DNA of 64,000 bases, taken from assembly GCA_034770075.1 (NCBI GenBank), contig CM068377.1, positions 74,599,358 through 74,663,357 of the forward strand. Reading direction: 5' to 3'. The position numbers and the translations under genes were made by a program. This document shows positions 1 to 11,075 of this stretch, one piece after another. Numbering within the stretch: the first letter of the stretch is position 1; every line of letters begins with the position of its first letter. The notes under the pieces were generated by a model. It was not told the DNA's origin, did not search any database, and worked only from the letters and a program-made list of their open reading frames with translations. This stretch comes from Aralia elata (lineage: Eukaryota > Streptophyta > Magnoliopsida > Apiales > Araliaceae).

Positions 1-735
1 GAGTTCCAAGAATTGTTTAGCGAAAACTATTTCCCGGAGAGTATACGCCATATGAAGGAGGTGGAATTCATCAAACTGGAGCAGAACAACATGACCGTAT
101 CGTAGTACGAGGCCAAGTTTATCGAGTTGTCACGATTTGCGTCCCATTTGGTGGACACTGAGGAACGAATGACGCGAATGCTTTTACGAGGTTTGAAACC
201 TGAAATTCGTCAACATCTTATTTCTCATAAAATTTATTTATATTCAGATATCGTGGATAGAGCTCAATTAGTGGAACGGGAGAAAGAAACATTGCAACCA
301 AAGAGGAATTATGATAATAATCGTAATGGTGGCAACAATAATCGAAACAATGATAATCAGCGAGGAGGGAATCACCACATCAGAAATGGTAACCATTTCG
401 GTAGAAATCCTGGCCTAGATAATAGGAGAAGTGAGTCAAGTGGCAACAACTTCAGGAAGAGAAGGTTCAACAATGACTATAGGAAGGCACCAGCACCAGT
501 CTCAAGGGGAGGAGAACGACCACTAATCAAATGTTACAAGTGCGGACAGGAGGGACACATCAGCCCAAACTGTACACAGTCACCTAAAGTGTGTTACAGT
601 TGTGGAAAGGAATGTCATATAGCTCGAAGTTATCTTGTAGCAAAATCAAGTCCAGTTGTGATGGTGACACCAAAGGCTATCATGGACAAGTCAAAGCCTG
701 TGGTCCAAGGAAGAGCTTTTGTAGTGACGTCTTAA
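1..735 (+). pseudogene. gag fragment of Tekay element I
   Basis: Reading frame 1 is open from the window edge apart from TAG at 103-105, at a position where Gln or Glu would fit. The first ~100 codons match the Retrotrans_gag domain (ENYFPES, then FIELSRFA). A basic, Asn/Gly-rich linker follows, then two zinc knuckles: CYKCGQEGHISPNC and CYSCGKECHIARSY, the second lacking its last Cys. Gag packages element RNA in virus-like particles. The frame ends at TAA 733-735, a stop also present at the matching place in element II. Inactive. Confidence 0.85.
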
Positions 736-1559
736 AAAGCGTAGAAACCGCACGAGGTTATCACAGGTAAACTACTTATTAACACTTGTGAAGTCTATGC
801 CTTGTTAGATACTGGAGCTACCCACTCTTTTTTTTCACTTGCATTTTGACTTATCAGTTGAAACCCTATTAGAAGAAATAGTTATTACATCTATTGTCTA
901 TAAATCCTGTTTGGTCCAAGTCAACAGCCTCACATTACCCGTTGACCTTATTTCTTTGGAAATGCATAAATTTGATGTGATTTTAGGAATTGATTGGTTA
1001 ACTACTCATCATGCTAAAATTGATTGCTTTCGTAAGGTCGTTAGTTTTCATATTCCTAACCAACCTGTTATGCGAATTCAAGTAACCAAACCATTGAAAT
1101 CAATAAATATCATTTCTAGTCACCAAGCCATTTGTTTATTGAAAAACGGATGTCAAGCTTTCTTAGCCCATGTAACCGATTTAAACAAAAGTACGTCAGA
1201 TTTGGATAGTATTTTTGTTGTTAATAAGTTCCCTGACGTATTTCCTGAAGAACTTCCTGGCCTACCCCCAGACCGTGAAATCGAATTTTGTATCGACCTT
1301 GACTCTGATACAAAACCCATTTCCAAGACCCCATATCGAATGGCTCCTATTGAACTTCAGGAGTTAAAAGTCCAACTACAGGAATTATTAGATACTGGTT
1401 TCATACGTCTGAGTACATCGCCTTGGGGTGCTCTTGTTTTATTCGTAAAGAAGAAAGACGGGAGTATAAGACTTTGCATTGACTATCGAGAGTTGAACCA
1501 TGTCACCATCAAAAATAGGTACCCGTTACCTCGGATTGATGACATGTTTGATCAATTAC
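736..1559 (+). pseudogene. protease and N-terminal reverse transcriptase of Tekay element I
   Basis: The aspartic protease motif LLDTGATHSF is readable around 805-835. About 45 bp present in element II is then missing, which shifts the frame. From 839 the frame is open for 251 codons: the protease C-terminal half (FDVILGIDWLTTHH) and the RT N-terminus (PYRMAPIELQELK, LCIDYRELNHVTIKNRYPLP). The frame stops being element sequence at 1559, where a Copia LTR inserted. RT resumes after 3408. Confidence 0.85.
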
Positions 1560-3403
1560 TGAAAGTAGTATGCACACGAGCCAATCATATTTGATATGAT
1601 GTAGCATATACTTTGTAATCTTATTCATTTATTAATAAAAGAATTGATTTTCTTAAAAGGTATTTTACATTATCTACATAGTGCTGTTATATTAAATGTG
1701 ATAAACCCATAGTTTTGAGCAATGCTTTTAGAATCATGATAGTGATCATGCTAATGAGATCTAAATTCTAGATAGCTCACAAACTAAAATCGTTCCTAGT
1801 CGTTGGATTACTAAAAGAGGGGACTAGTGAATCTGGATAGATTAGTACATACGTTGCTTGCTGTTAGGAAGAGGATGATTGATCTCATAATCATTTGTGT
1901 GGAGACACTAAAGCAAGTATGTAGGTGCTTATTGGAGAATAAGTTCACTGAACGTGGCTCGCTAAGGAATACCTAATGAAGTTTTACTCGGCTGTCAATA
2001 GGAATTCCTCTAGTGATAGTAGTACAAGTGATCCTTGGATTTGAGATCATCATAGTATCTTGTGTATGATGAGTTATACTTTAACATGTCCCTTAAGACC
2101 TTTAGGGTATATCAAAGGGTATGATTGGGTATAATAAGTTGTACATGGAGATAGGTGAATGATCAATAAAGAATCTACCACGTCTAGTAAAAGATGTGAA
2201 TGTCCTATGTGATTCGATAAATGATAACTCAGTAGTCCTTGGCCAAGGCAGAATGAAATTAGAAAGGAGTTTCTAATTTGTATTATTTAGAGTTGTGCAT
2301 TTGGGACTCGAAATACATATAATTAAATAAAATAAGACTTGACATTAAATCTATGTCTTATATTTAATTGAGACATTGTATGGTAGAAGGATTGAATTGT
2401 ACGGTAGAAGGATTGAATTGTACGGTAACTATGCACTGAAAGGTTCTTTTATAATTAATGTTGAAATCTATATTATCTGGAATGTCGTTGATCGCTAAGG
2501 GGGCTTACCCTTATTGTAGAATAAATATTATTTATTTAAATGAATTAAATAGTTTAATTTATTTATTTAAATATAATTAAAATTGTTCTAATTAATTTAT
2601 TCACAACCGGTTTAATATGGAGAACCTAAAGGGTCACACCGCAAAAAGGAAAAATATTTATTTAAGAAGTAAATGACATAATTATAATAATAAGTTAAGT
2701 GTGTTTAATTTAGTCTATGGAGATAGAATAAATTAAATAGCTTAATATTTATTATTTAATATTTTGAAAATATTAAATATAAATTAATAAGAGGAGTCTT
2801 ATTATTATTATTACTATTACTATTATTTAATTCTCAATAGGGATTGGAAATTAATTAATAGAAGTACTCTCACATGAATTTCTAATTGGATTAAGAGCAT
2901 AATTAATTAAAGGAGTTTAATTATAATAGAAACCCTAATCCTAAATAGTTTAGGGAAGGGTTATTCCTACATCTATAAATAAGAGAAGTCTTATCATAGA
3001 TTAGGGTTACACACTCTTGCATTAGATTGTGGAGAGTACTTGCAATTTCTATAGAGATAGAAACCAGGGTTTTGCCAATACCCAACTTCTTGAATACCTA
3101 TTATTCCTTGGTGGATCACCTCTAGAGGCCAAACAATTGGGTGGCTAACATTGATCAAATGAAGGAATCTCATCGGTAGAATTCGAGGAGAACACGAAGG
3201 ACTAGGAGTTGAACTTGTACCCAAGGAAGCTTTGATCTACGAGGGTATAATTCTTATTCTCTTTCTCTTTCGTTTAATTGATAATTGAACACAAGGATAG
3301 ATCATGGTGATGGTTTGTATTAAAATTTTAAAATCCGTTTTATCGTGCTTTCGCCCCATATATGTAATTTGATTGCATGCTTGCGTTATATACAAACCTA
3401 ACA
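1560..3403 (+). repeat. solo LTR of the Angela/Tork-like Copia family
   Basis: The sequence begins TGAAAGTAGTATGC and ends TATACAAACCTAACA, the same ends as the LTRs at 35449-37270 and 42899-44722. The 5-bp duplication attac is present on both sides (1555-1559 and 3404-3408). No internal Copia sequence remains, so this is a solo LTR left by recombination between two LTRs. A TATA box (TATAAATA, 2974-2981) lies in the U3/R part. Length 1844 bp. Confidence 0.95.
2974..2981 (+). promoter_or_regulatory. TATA box of the solo Copia LTR
   Basis: TATAAATA in a context (CTACATCTATAAATAAGAG) conserved in every Copia LTR of the window. It is the likely core promoter for transcripts starting in R. A solo LTR keeps promoter capacity, but there is no downstream gene other than the broken RT of element I. 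Confidence 0.6.
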
Positions 3404-3408
3404 ATTAC

Positions 3409-4595
3409 AAGGTATTCAATACTTTTCAAAAATTGATCTCCGCTCTGGGTATCATCAGTTGAAGGTTAAAGCTGATGATATTCCTAAGACGGTTTTCAGA
3501 ACTCGCTACGGGCATTATGAGTTCTTAGTCATGCCTTTTGGATTGACCAATGTTGCTGCAGCTTTCATGGACACGATAAACCGGATATTCAAGGAATATT
3601 TGGATCATTTGTGGTTGTCTTTATTGATGACATCATCATACACTCTAAGAGTCGTGAGAATTATGTGCGACAACTCTAGGAATATGAGAGAAATTATCCT
3701 ACTCATAATCTAGAGTTGGCAACAGTCGTTTTCGCGTTGAAGATCTGGATACACTACTTATATGGGGAAAAAGTGAAGATCTACACAGATCATAAAAGCC
3801 TCAAATATTTCTTCACCGAGAAGGAACTCAACATGCGACAACGACGTTAGCTCGAGCTGTTAAAAGATTAAAACCATACCATCCAATAACATCCTGGAAA
3901 GGCGAACGTGGTAGCTAACGCGTTGAGTAGAAGAATGTATGCAAGTACGAGTGTGATACTAACAATGCAAAGGCCTATTTTGTATAACTTACAAAATGCG
4001 GAGATAGAGTTAAAGACTCTAAGAACCCGCGTGAAAATGACAACATATACAAACAGCACAAAATCGACAAAAGAGTTACGTTGATCTTTATCAAAGGAAC
4101 GAGGAATTCAATGGCGGAGACAATGTATTCTTACATGTTGCTCCATGGAAAGGAGTTATGAAATTCGAAAAGAGAGGAAAACTCAACCCTCGATTTATTG
4201 GTCCTTTTGAAATTCTCGACCGTGTAGGAGCTGTGGCCTATAGACTTGCTCTACCGCCAACCATGTCTCGCATTCATAACGTTTTTCACATATCCATACT
4301 ACATAAGTATGTGAAGGATTCAAATCATATCGTTGAGTTAGAGCCAGACGTAATTGCAGAGGATTTAACGTATGACGAGGTACCTGTTAAAATCCTAGAT
4401 AAAAAGGAACAGATTTTACGCTCAAAAGTTATACCTCAAGTCAAAGTTTTGTGGAGAAACCAAGATACAAAGGACATGACTTGGGAGCTAGAATCTGAGA
4501 TGAGGACTAAGTATCATTTCCTATTCGAAATGTCAGTCGAGATACCAGGTACGTCAATTTTGAGGACGAAATTTCATAAGGAGGAGAGGTTATAA
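3409..4595 (+). pseudogene. RT end, RNase H and integrase C-terminus of Tekay element I, twice deleted
   Basis: RT resumes after the TSD (FRTRYGHYEFLVMPFGLTN at about 3489-3545) and reaches the YxDD-equivalent region near 3615-3635. Near 3671 the sequence jumps to the end of RNase H (DLELA, then TDHKSLKYFF), losing about 0.5 kb relative to element II. After the Gypsy RNase H tail (NVVANALSR) a second jump at 4063-4072 skips about 0.95 kb, removing the integrase zinc finger and DDE core. The integrase C-terminus (NPRFIGPFEILDRVG) and chromodomain-like tail (VKVLWRNQDTKDMTWELE) remain open from 4158 to 4595. Inactive. Confidence 0.85.
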
Positions 4596-5359
4596 GACCC
4601 CAACTTTTTATTAATAAGATTTTTTTTTTCTTATTATTATTATTATTCTAAACTGTTATGTGTTAAATTGATAAAATGATAAGGTAAGAATGATATGTGC
4701 AATTATACAGTATGTCGGGAAATATTCGGGGAATATTCTTTCTATCGAAAAATATTATATTCGGTAACGTATGACAGTGCCGAAATAACCAAACATTGGT
4801 GGGCCTCACAAAGGAATAACTGTCGGATATAAAAAGCGGTAACTTTTTAAAATGGGCGGCAGGACTTTTACCATTAACTGTTGAAATAGCCGGTAATAAA
4901 AGAATAGTAGCACGCGTTATTCCACAGTAGCACGCAGTACTCCACAGTAGCAAACGATATTCCACAGTAGCACACGGTATTGCACAGTATTCTATATTAT
5001 TGGTTCAATAATTACTACAGTGATAATAGCATAGTATTTTATTATTGACTTAATAATTATTACAGTAACAACTGCATAGTATTTCACATTATTAAATCAA
5101 TAATTATCACGACACAGTAACTCATATTATTGAAAGGATATTATTAGTTAGCATTACTGGAAATGTCTATAAGTTCTGTCGAGAAAAGGGGTTATTTAAT
5201 TGCGCGCCATTTTTCCGAGAGGCCGCCTCTTTCCTAGGAATGATCTGGTTACCAGTATTGCGAGTATATGATATCTGTGATATTAATACATTTAATACAA
5301 TAATACAAAAAATATATATTAATAATAATAATTTTTGATAATGGATTTATCTTTTTGAA

Positions 5360-5498
5360 AAAATGGATGGATGATATAGATTGAAGAAAAAAATGGATGA
5401 ATGGTATAGATTAAAGAAAAAATAGATGGATGATATAGATTGAAGAAAATTTAGATGGATGATACAGATTGAAGAAAAAATGGATAGATGATATAAAA
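5360..5498 (+). repeat. ~32-bp tandem repeat in LTR I
   Basis: Four to five degenerate copies of a purine-rich unit (GATGGATGATATAGATTGAAG plus A-run) stand in a row upstream of the TATA box. Not seen in LTR II, so it is private to this copy or subfamily. Confidence 0.7.
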
Positions 5499-5542
5499 AG
5501 AGTGTGATAATTGATGTGTGGTAGATATTGATTACATTTTAC

Positions 5543-5550
5543 TATAAATA
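5543..5550 (+). promoter_or_regulatory. TATA box of LTR I
   Basis: TATAAATA followed by a G-run (ACTATAAATAGGGGGG). It sits in the same relative place as the TATA boxes of LTR II (49280) and LTR III (59753), marking the U3/R boundary region. Confidence 0.65.
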
Positions 5551-6149
5551 GGGGGGTTTAGCATAAGGAAAATCATAACTTCCTTACTTGCTTATACTTC
5601 TTTTCACTCTCTAAATTTCTTTGTGTAAGTTCTCTCTAAGTGTGCTAAACTATCTTGAGTAGTTGTAAAGATCAGTAAGAGTACGAGTATTGTTCAAGTT
5701 GATAAACTTCATAGAAAGCAACATCCAGTCACTTGCTAATTGAGGTAAGGGATGTCATTTTCTTCATACTCGTAAGTGGTATCATTTCTTTTGTACTTGT
5801 AAAGGCTATCATTTTCTTTCATACTCCTCCATTTATGGAAGAAATTATTACTCGTTTCCATAACAATATTATTAAATGGTGAAAATTCCTGAAAATTAGT
5901 AGAATATCCTTAATAGTTTGTATTTCATCTAGTATCTTTTCACCTGAATCTTTCTATTGAATTTTTATCGTTATCTTTGAAATATGAAACTAAAATATCA
6001 TTCTTGAATTTGACTTCATATTTTGGTCATCATGTTGACATTTTTGGTCTCTGGATAAATTTAATTACAAATGTATAATATTTATCCTTGATCTCACTAT
6101 ATTTATTTTTATATCACTGTCATCATCTTCATACTTAAATTGTGGTGAT

Positions 6150-6375
6150 AGTTCTCTTTGGCCCGTAGTGCAAAGACGAACTAGCGTGACATGATTATGA
6201 CCAAACTGTGTATTGATATAATCATGGCTTTTAGTGTTACAGACAAAGGCTTATGGTGAAAGTTCTCTTTGGCCCGTAGTGCAAAGATGAACTGGCGTTT
6301 GGCATGATCATAACCGGTGGTGTTACAAATAAATATCTTTGGCCCATAGTGCAAAGATAAACTGTTGATTTGGAT
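6150..6375 (+). repeat. three ~100-bp units with a TCTTTG...CAAAGA hairpin in LTR I
   Basis: The block CTTTGGCCCGTAGTGCAAAG recurs three times, each followed by a variant of ATGAACTGGCGT and a GTGTTACA stretch. LTR II carries the same three-unit arrangement (50330-50560). Each block can pair TCTTTG with CAAAGA. Confidence 0.75.
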
Positions 6376-6975
6376 GTTCATAAACAGAAACTGTTGATTG
6401 GTGTTACAGGGATAAAATATTGGTGATGAACCTTTAACTTATAGAAGATGGTGGATATTATAATCTATTTGGCTCTTCTAATGGATTGTTTGTTCCGCTG
6501 CAGTTATTGTTGTTGAAACACTTATAATATCTTTAAATCTCTAATTTATTACTGTGAAGGCTAAAGATAATTTATTCTTCATTATCTTAATCATGATATT
6601 CTTTATTGGGCTATTTGAGCTCAACCTTTTTAGTTTTGTTCCATTGTTCTTCTCAGAAAATGAGAGTGTAGTTGGGACTAGCCGAGGAATGGAATGATGG
6701 TCCGAGTTAGTGGTTGTCCTCATCAAGTTATAACATAGTATAATAATAATTGTACTGAGTACTTAAAACGTGTGTTGTCGTCTTTTTACGGCATTGTAAT
6801 AATTTGGGTTTGGATACTGTTGTACCATATACGGTACGATATTTGTATTGAACTCACAGTAGTTGTCATATTTTGCATGACAGTATAATAGTTATAAATG
6901 GAAAATTTTGTATTTGTAGTATGTATTTTTGACGACTCAAAATGGGTTGTGTGGACCGATTTTGGGGGCGTCACA

Positions 6976-7771
6976 TGAAATACTAAGTCTTCGACTCTTC
7001 CTAGCTTGACGATTTTCAGCTTTGCTCTAATTGTTTGATCATTATTTGTGCTCTAAGAACTTTGAGGAATGACTTGATAATTCTACAAGCTTAGAGTACT
7101 GGTAGTTGTAGCTCTACGATCAGCAAGCTCTACAATCTTCAGCAGACTGTACGATTTTCATCATACTTTATGATCTTCAGAACTATGATCAGAAGGCACT
7201 ACGGTCTTCAACACTTTGATCAATAAGCTCTACGATCTTCAACTATCTATTTTACGATCGTCTTTTAACTTAAGATCTATACATCAAATTCACTTTACGA
7301 TATAGAATAACCAAACAAGTTTGATCTCTAAACTAAGTTATTTTACAGCAATTTCATTACAAGGAGTATACAAAAACTACTCATTACAAATATACATTAT
7401 TTTCACATATCATCATCAAATCTAAAAACATGCATTATACTAACAATGTCTATTTCGGACGAGTAACAACATTGTCTTATTTTATTTTATTTTTTTTAAT
7501 TTTTATAAAAGAAATAAGGTGTTGATTGTCTTTTCCCCAATTTGTGTGGTAAAATTAAATCGAAAAACTTGCCAACTTTAAGGAACAGTTTTATCATCCA
7601 AAAAAGTATTATAGCAAATTTAAGTGTAATTATCTATATTTTTTAAAAACTAAAATCTAATAATTAACAATAACAATATTATAATATAATGTAATAGATC
7701 TTTTTCTTTTCTTTTTTTTCGTCCTTTTTCTTTATTTTTAATCAAGTTTCCCAGTTCCAAGTATATCCTAA
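6976..7771. other. intergenic spacer with degenerate CTACGATCTTCA repeats
   Basis: No gene is supported. Between about 7010 and 7260 a short motif (TACGATCTTCA and variants) recurs irregularly. The rest is AT-rich. The first bases after LTR I (TGAAA) would be its right target-site duplication, but the left flank is outside the window. Confidence 0.5.
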
Positions 7772-8227
7772 GGCCATGTTTGTTTACTAAGATAACACTT
7801 GGGATTGGACTAATAATCCTTAATCTCTTGTTTGTTTTTTAAATTAAACTCCGGACTATTAATCATTGGATAAAAAAATAACTTAGAATGAGGGATTATT
7901 TAATACCATGTCTAACTTGGTATTATAATCCCATTATGAGGGATTAAAAATTTGTGGACAAAATTAACCTTTGTCTTTTCTAATATGACTAGCTTATCCT
8001 TAAATTAGGTTGAATGTTTTAGTTGTAATTGATTATCACCAAGGAAAATTGAAGACATATCTACAAGCTAGTAATACAAATAAGTATATCACTAATTCAA
8101 AAAAAATATTAGAAAATTAAATTAATATTTTAAAACTAAAAAGTTTGAACATAACTTTTTTTTTAAAAATATTGATTGTAAAAATTAATCATAGTATCTC
8201 TCCGTCCAAAAATAATGTTTTACTTAA

Positions 8228-8860
8228 TTTTTTTTTGCAGTACGTACATACATTTAAATAATACATATATGTAGTATGTATTTTTTTTGCAGTACGTACA
8301 TTTAAATATACATGCATGTAGTACGTAAATAATACATACATGCAGTACATACTTTTTTTTTGTTTTACAGTAAGTACGTACATTTAAATAATACATACAT
8401 GTAGCACGTAAATAATACATACATGCAATACGTATCTTTTTTCTTTTTTTTTGCAGTACGTACGTACATTTAAATAATACATATTCTTTTTTTGGCAGTA
8501 CGTACGTACATTTAAATAATACATACATGTAGTACGTAAAATAATACATACATGCAGTACATACCTCTTTTTTTTGCAGTACGTACATTTAAATAATACA
8601 TACATGTAGCATGTAAATAATACATACATGCAATACGTATCTTTTTTTTGCAGTATGTACGTACATTTAAATGATACATACATGCAATACATACTCTTTT
8701 TTTTTGTTTTGCAGTATGTACATACATTTAAATAATATATATATATATATGTAGTACGTAAATAATACATACATGCAGTACGTACCTTTGAAGTACGTAC
8801 GTACATTTAAATAATACATACATGCAATACATTTTTTTTTGCAGTATGTAAATTTATTGG
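8228..8860. repeat. TACGTAC minisatellite inside the left arm of the TIR element
   Basis: About ten irregular units of 40-100 bp. Each has a T-run, GCAGTACGTAC(GTAC), ATTTAAATAATACATACATG and a variant of TAGTACGTAAATAA. The unit is rich in self-complementary steps (GTACGTAC, ATTTAAAT). Apparent minus-strand reading frames here only mirror the repeat. Confidence 0.85.
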
Positions 8861-9070
8861 AAGTATATAAATTTCATTCTATTGTTTAATATGTTAGTAT
8901 TATTAGTAAGGGTATAATAGTCCAAACGATATTTTTTTATCCAATCCTTCAATTAATGCTGGAAAAAACAAACTGTCGACGCCGGTTTTATCCGCTTATG
9001 CGATATTTGGTCTTTTCCAATTTTAGCCTTTTGATTAGATGATTTTTTGGAAAAGGTCGGCTTGAATGTC

Positions 9071-9300
9071 GACGGGGTTTTGAAGTATCGTTTTTATGAT
9101 GAGCCAATTAACCAGAGTCGCCAGTTGGTATATTTGAAATGGATGTACCAACTCATCCGAGTTTCATTTTTTGTAAATCGCTGGCTCATATGTGACTCCG
9201 AATTAATTGGTCTGCGAATCGAGATTCATAGAGTTCGGGGGCTTGCTTAAGTGAGGGGAAGGTGTTAGGCACCCCTCGACTTCCGTGAAACACAGTTACC
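9071..9300 (-). other. conserved structured segment of the Tat LTR with a primer-site-like core
   Basis: This segment differs by only about 5% between LTR A and the diverged LTR B, much less than the rest of the LTR. It contains nested inverted repeats: ATGAGCCA (9099) with TGGCTCAT (9182), CCAATTAA (9104) with TTAATTGG (9203), GAGTC (9115) with GACTC (9194), and GTTGGTA (9124) with TACCAAC (9146). The minus strand reads CTGGCGACTCT at 9114-9124, identical to 11 nt of the element's primer-binding site. Confidence 0.6.
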
Positions 9301-10589
9301 GCAATCTTGATGCTTTTCCTATCCTTTAATTCATGAAATGTGTGTGTGTGCGTGTGCGCGCGCGAGTGTGTGTGTGTGTGCTTATGTGAATGTTGTGGTG
9401 AGTTTGTATGAAAGAATCATTTGGATTTTAGGGAAAATCGTGTTTTAATTTCAGAATGCTTCGGAATGTCTTTTCGGCATACACGAGAAAGCTTTATGAG
9501 AAAGGTTTGATTTTAATTGTCAAAACTATGAGATTTTCGTTAGGTGTCGTTTTGACAAAACAAGAGTTTTAAACCTTCGTCAAAATAGGAATCGAGATCT
9601 ATACGTTGCTTTCATAAAATGATGGGCAATTTCTAGGATCTCTTTAACCCTATGCACAACGGTTTAATAAAACGTCAATTATTTATAAAATCATTCCGTG
9701 TGATGTTTTGGAAAACGATTTTCTTTAGCCTTCTTGTCAAATAGGAATCGACATTCATTAGCATCCCCAAATTTTAGCCTCGTGATGCTAATATCCTAGT
9801 TTGATTGATTTTATGAAAGTCTTCATTATTTTAGTTTTGAAATCAATTTTAGGTCGTAAATCAAATCAAGCATTAAAATGCATTGGGGCTATTCATGGGC
9901 ATGTAAGCCATCCAAATAACCCCAACGCCCACAATCACATACTTCAATATTACGGGGCCTTAAACCCGATTCTCGCCTTGGCGTCGTTTTAAGGCCCGAG
10001 AACTACATATTTACAATGAAGGGAATATCGACCCTCTTACATACACCCAAAAATGTCCATCATCGGATTCGGACCACGGGGTCGCGTTCCTAGGCTCACA
10101 TCCGAAATTGTTGAACAACCACGATATCCAATCTAAACAACCTAGACACAATATATCATTATAGCAATTTAAAATAAATCATCACATGGATATCATCGGA
10201 CCATTAGGAGGAATTTCGTTCCATTTGGAACCCTCACTAATAATCCTCAATCCATGGATTCACCATAATATACAAGAAATATTACATTTAGTGGAATCCA
10301 AACAACAAAAGCTTAACAAAAATGATATAACAAAATGCTATAAAACAAAGAATTTTCACCTTGCAAATGACACCACAATGCTTATAAACTTTGTAGATTA
10401 ATTGGTAGAATTTATATGTGATATAATCTCACCAAAGGGGTACAAATCCTCACTATTTTCTCTCTTTATTCTCCATTTTCTTCTATTTTTTCTCTCCTTC
10501 CCGAGCTGCTGTCGCGCCTCCTTTTCTTTCTCTCCTCACTGTCCTGGATGAAATGAAGAAACTGAGCTGAAATAGGCTGGATTAGGGCA

Positions 10590-10655
10590 GCCGCAGATAG
10601 ATCCGCGGCTGGCCGCAGATAGATCCGCGGCTGGCCGCAGATAGATCCGCGGCTG
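10590..10655. repeat. 3 x 22-bp near-palindromic repeat in LTR A
   Basis: The unit GCCGCAGATAGATCCGCGGC plus TG is repeated three times without interruption. A fourth, single copy with one change lies at 10724-10745. LTR C has the same set near 21575-21640, and LTR B has two copies in a more symmetrical form (GCCGCAGATCTATCTGCGGC). Confidence 0.85.
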
Positions 10656-11030
10656 GCCTCGGTTTCTCCGCGCCCGCCGCGCACTTCAGCCGTCTCGCGC
10701 ACTACCATTATTTTAATCTTTTGGCCGCAGATTGATCCGCGGCTGGGTGGGCTAATTTTCTCGATTTTCGTGCCACACCACATTTCTCGTGTCGGATCAT
10801 CGGTTTCTGCTGAAAGGCCTGCATTTTGTAGTCCGGGAATCATTGGGAGACGTGCCACATCATTCGGGCATGCTCATTTCGGACGGCCCTGATCGCAAGT
10901 CGTCGTGGTGGCTCTGAGTGTTCGCATTTATGTCCACCCTCCGTCTCGCAGGCCGGTCCAATGGACGAATTTGCCCTCCTGTCATGGTCAGTATAGGAAG
11001 TGCAAAATTTGGGTGTCTACAGCTGCCCCT

Positions 11031-11075
11031 CTTTATCATGTTTATGAAATGTTAAATGAAATGAACATGATAAAG
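11031..11075. other. 12-bp perfect stem-loop beside the polypurine tract
   Basis: CTTTATCATGTT (11031-11042) pairs exactly with AACATGATAAAG (11064-11075) around a 21-nt loop. On the element's strand it lies immediately upstream of the polypurine tract and LTR A. Confidence 0.7.

Larger units (their letters stand above)
1..6975 (+). mobile_element. Tekay-like Ty3/Gypsy element I (partial, decayed, 5' end outside window)
   Basis: The parts run in chromovirus order: gag with two CCHC knuckles, protease, reverse transcriptase, RNase H remnant, integrase C-terminus with a chromodomain-like tail, polypurine tract (aaggaggagagg, about 4578-4589) and 3' LTR. The tail resembles that of the Tekay/Del clade (VKVLWRNQ...TWELESEM). 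A Copia solo LTR interrupts it at 1560-3403. Two internal deletions removed much of RNase H and the integrase zinc finger and core. Sequence is close to element II (44723-51105), which serves as an internal reference. The 5' LTR lies before position 1. Confidence 0.9.
4591..6975 (+). repeat. 3' LTR of Tekay element I
   Basis: It starts just after the polypurine tract as TATAAGACCCC, where the partner LTR of element II has TGTAAGATCCC, so the terminal TG has become TA. It ends GGGGGCGTCACA, the same end as LTR II. Internal landmarks shared with LTR II are the TATA box, the repeated CTTTGGCCCGTAGTGCAAAG blocks and the CAAAATGGGTTGT stretch near the end. Length 2385 bp. The ~72-bp tandem array of LTR II is absent here. 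Confidence 0.85.
8974..11021 (-). repeat. LTR A (3' LTR of the Tat-like element)
   Basis: The plus strand reads TGTCGACGCCGG to GTGTCTACA. It is nearly identical to LTR C, differing by a few small indels (GT microsatellite length, one 8-bp indel, T-run lengths). It carries a (GT/GC)n tract near 9340-9385, a conserved structured segment at 9071-9300 and three 22-bp near-palindromes at 10590-10655. Length 2048 bp. Confidence 0.9.

Noticed and set aside
2994..3224. 76-codon minus-strand frame and similar 69-99-codon frames recurring in Copia LTRs (27402, 27709, 34693, 35000, 35962, 43054, 43412)
   Set aside because: They recur only because the LTR recurs. They lie on either strand depending on orientation and lack motifs.
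8189..8806. Minus-strand frames rich in Tyr, Cys and Lys
   Set aside because: Products of the TACGTAC minisatellite; several overlapping frames are open at once.
9047..9250. 67-codon frame conserved in LTRs A, B (17834-18058) and C (20024-20227)
   Set aside because: It lies antisense in LTR DNA. Conservation follows inverted repeats and covers frame and non-frame bases alike, so a nucleic-acid function is more likely than a peptide.
9801..10401. Short frames repeated at 20785-21385
   Set aside because: Same LTR sequence in copies A and C; no protein family, and LTRs are non-coding.
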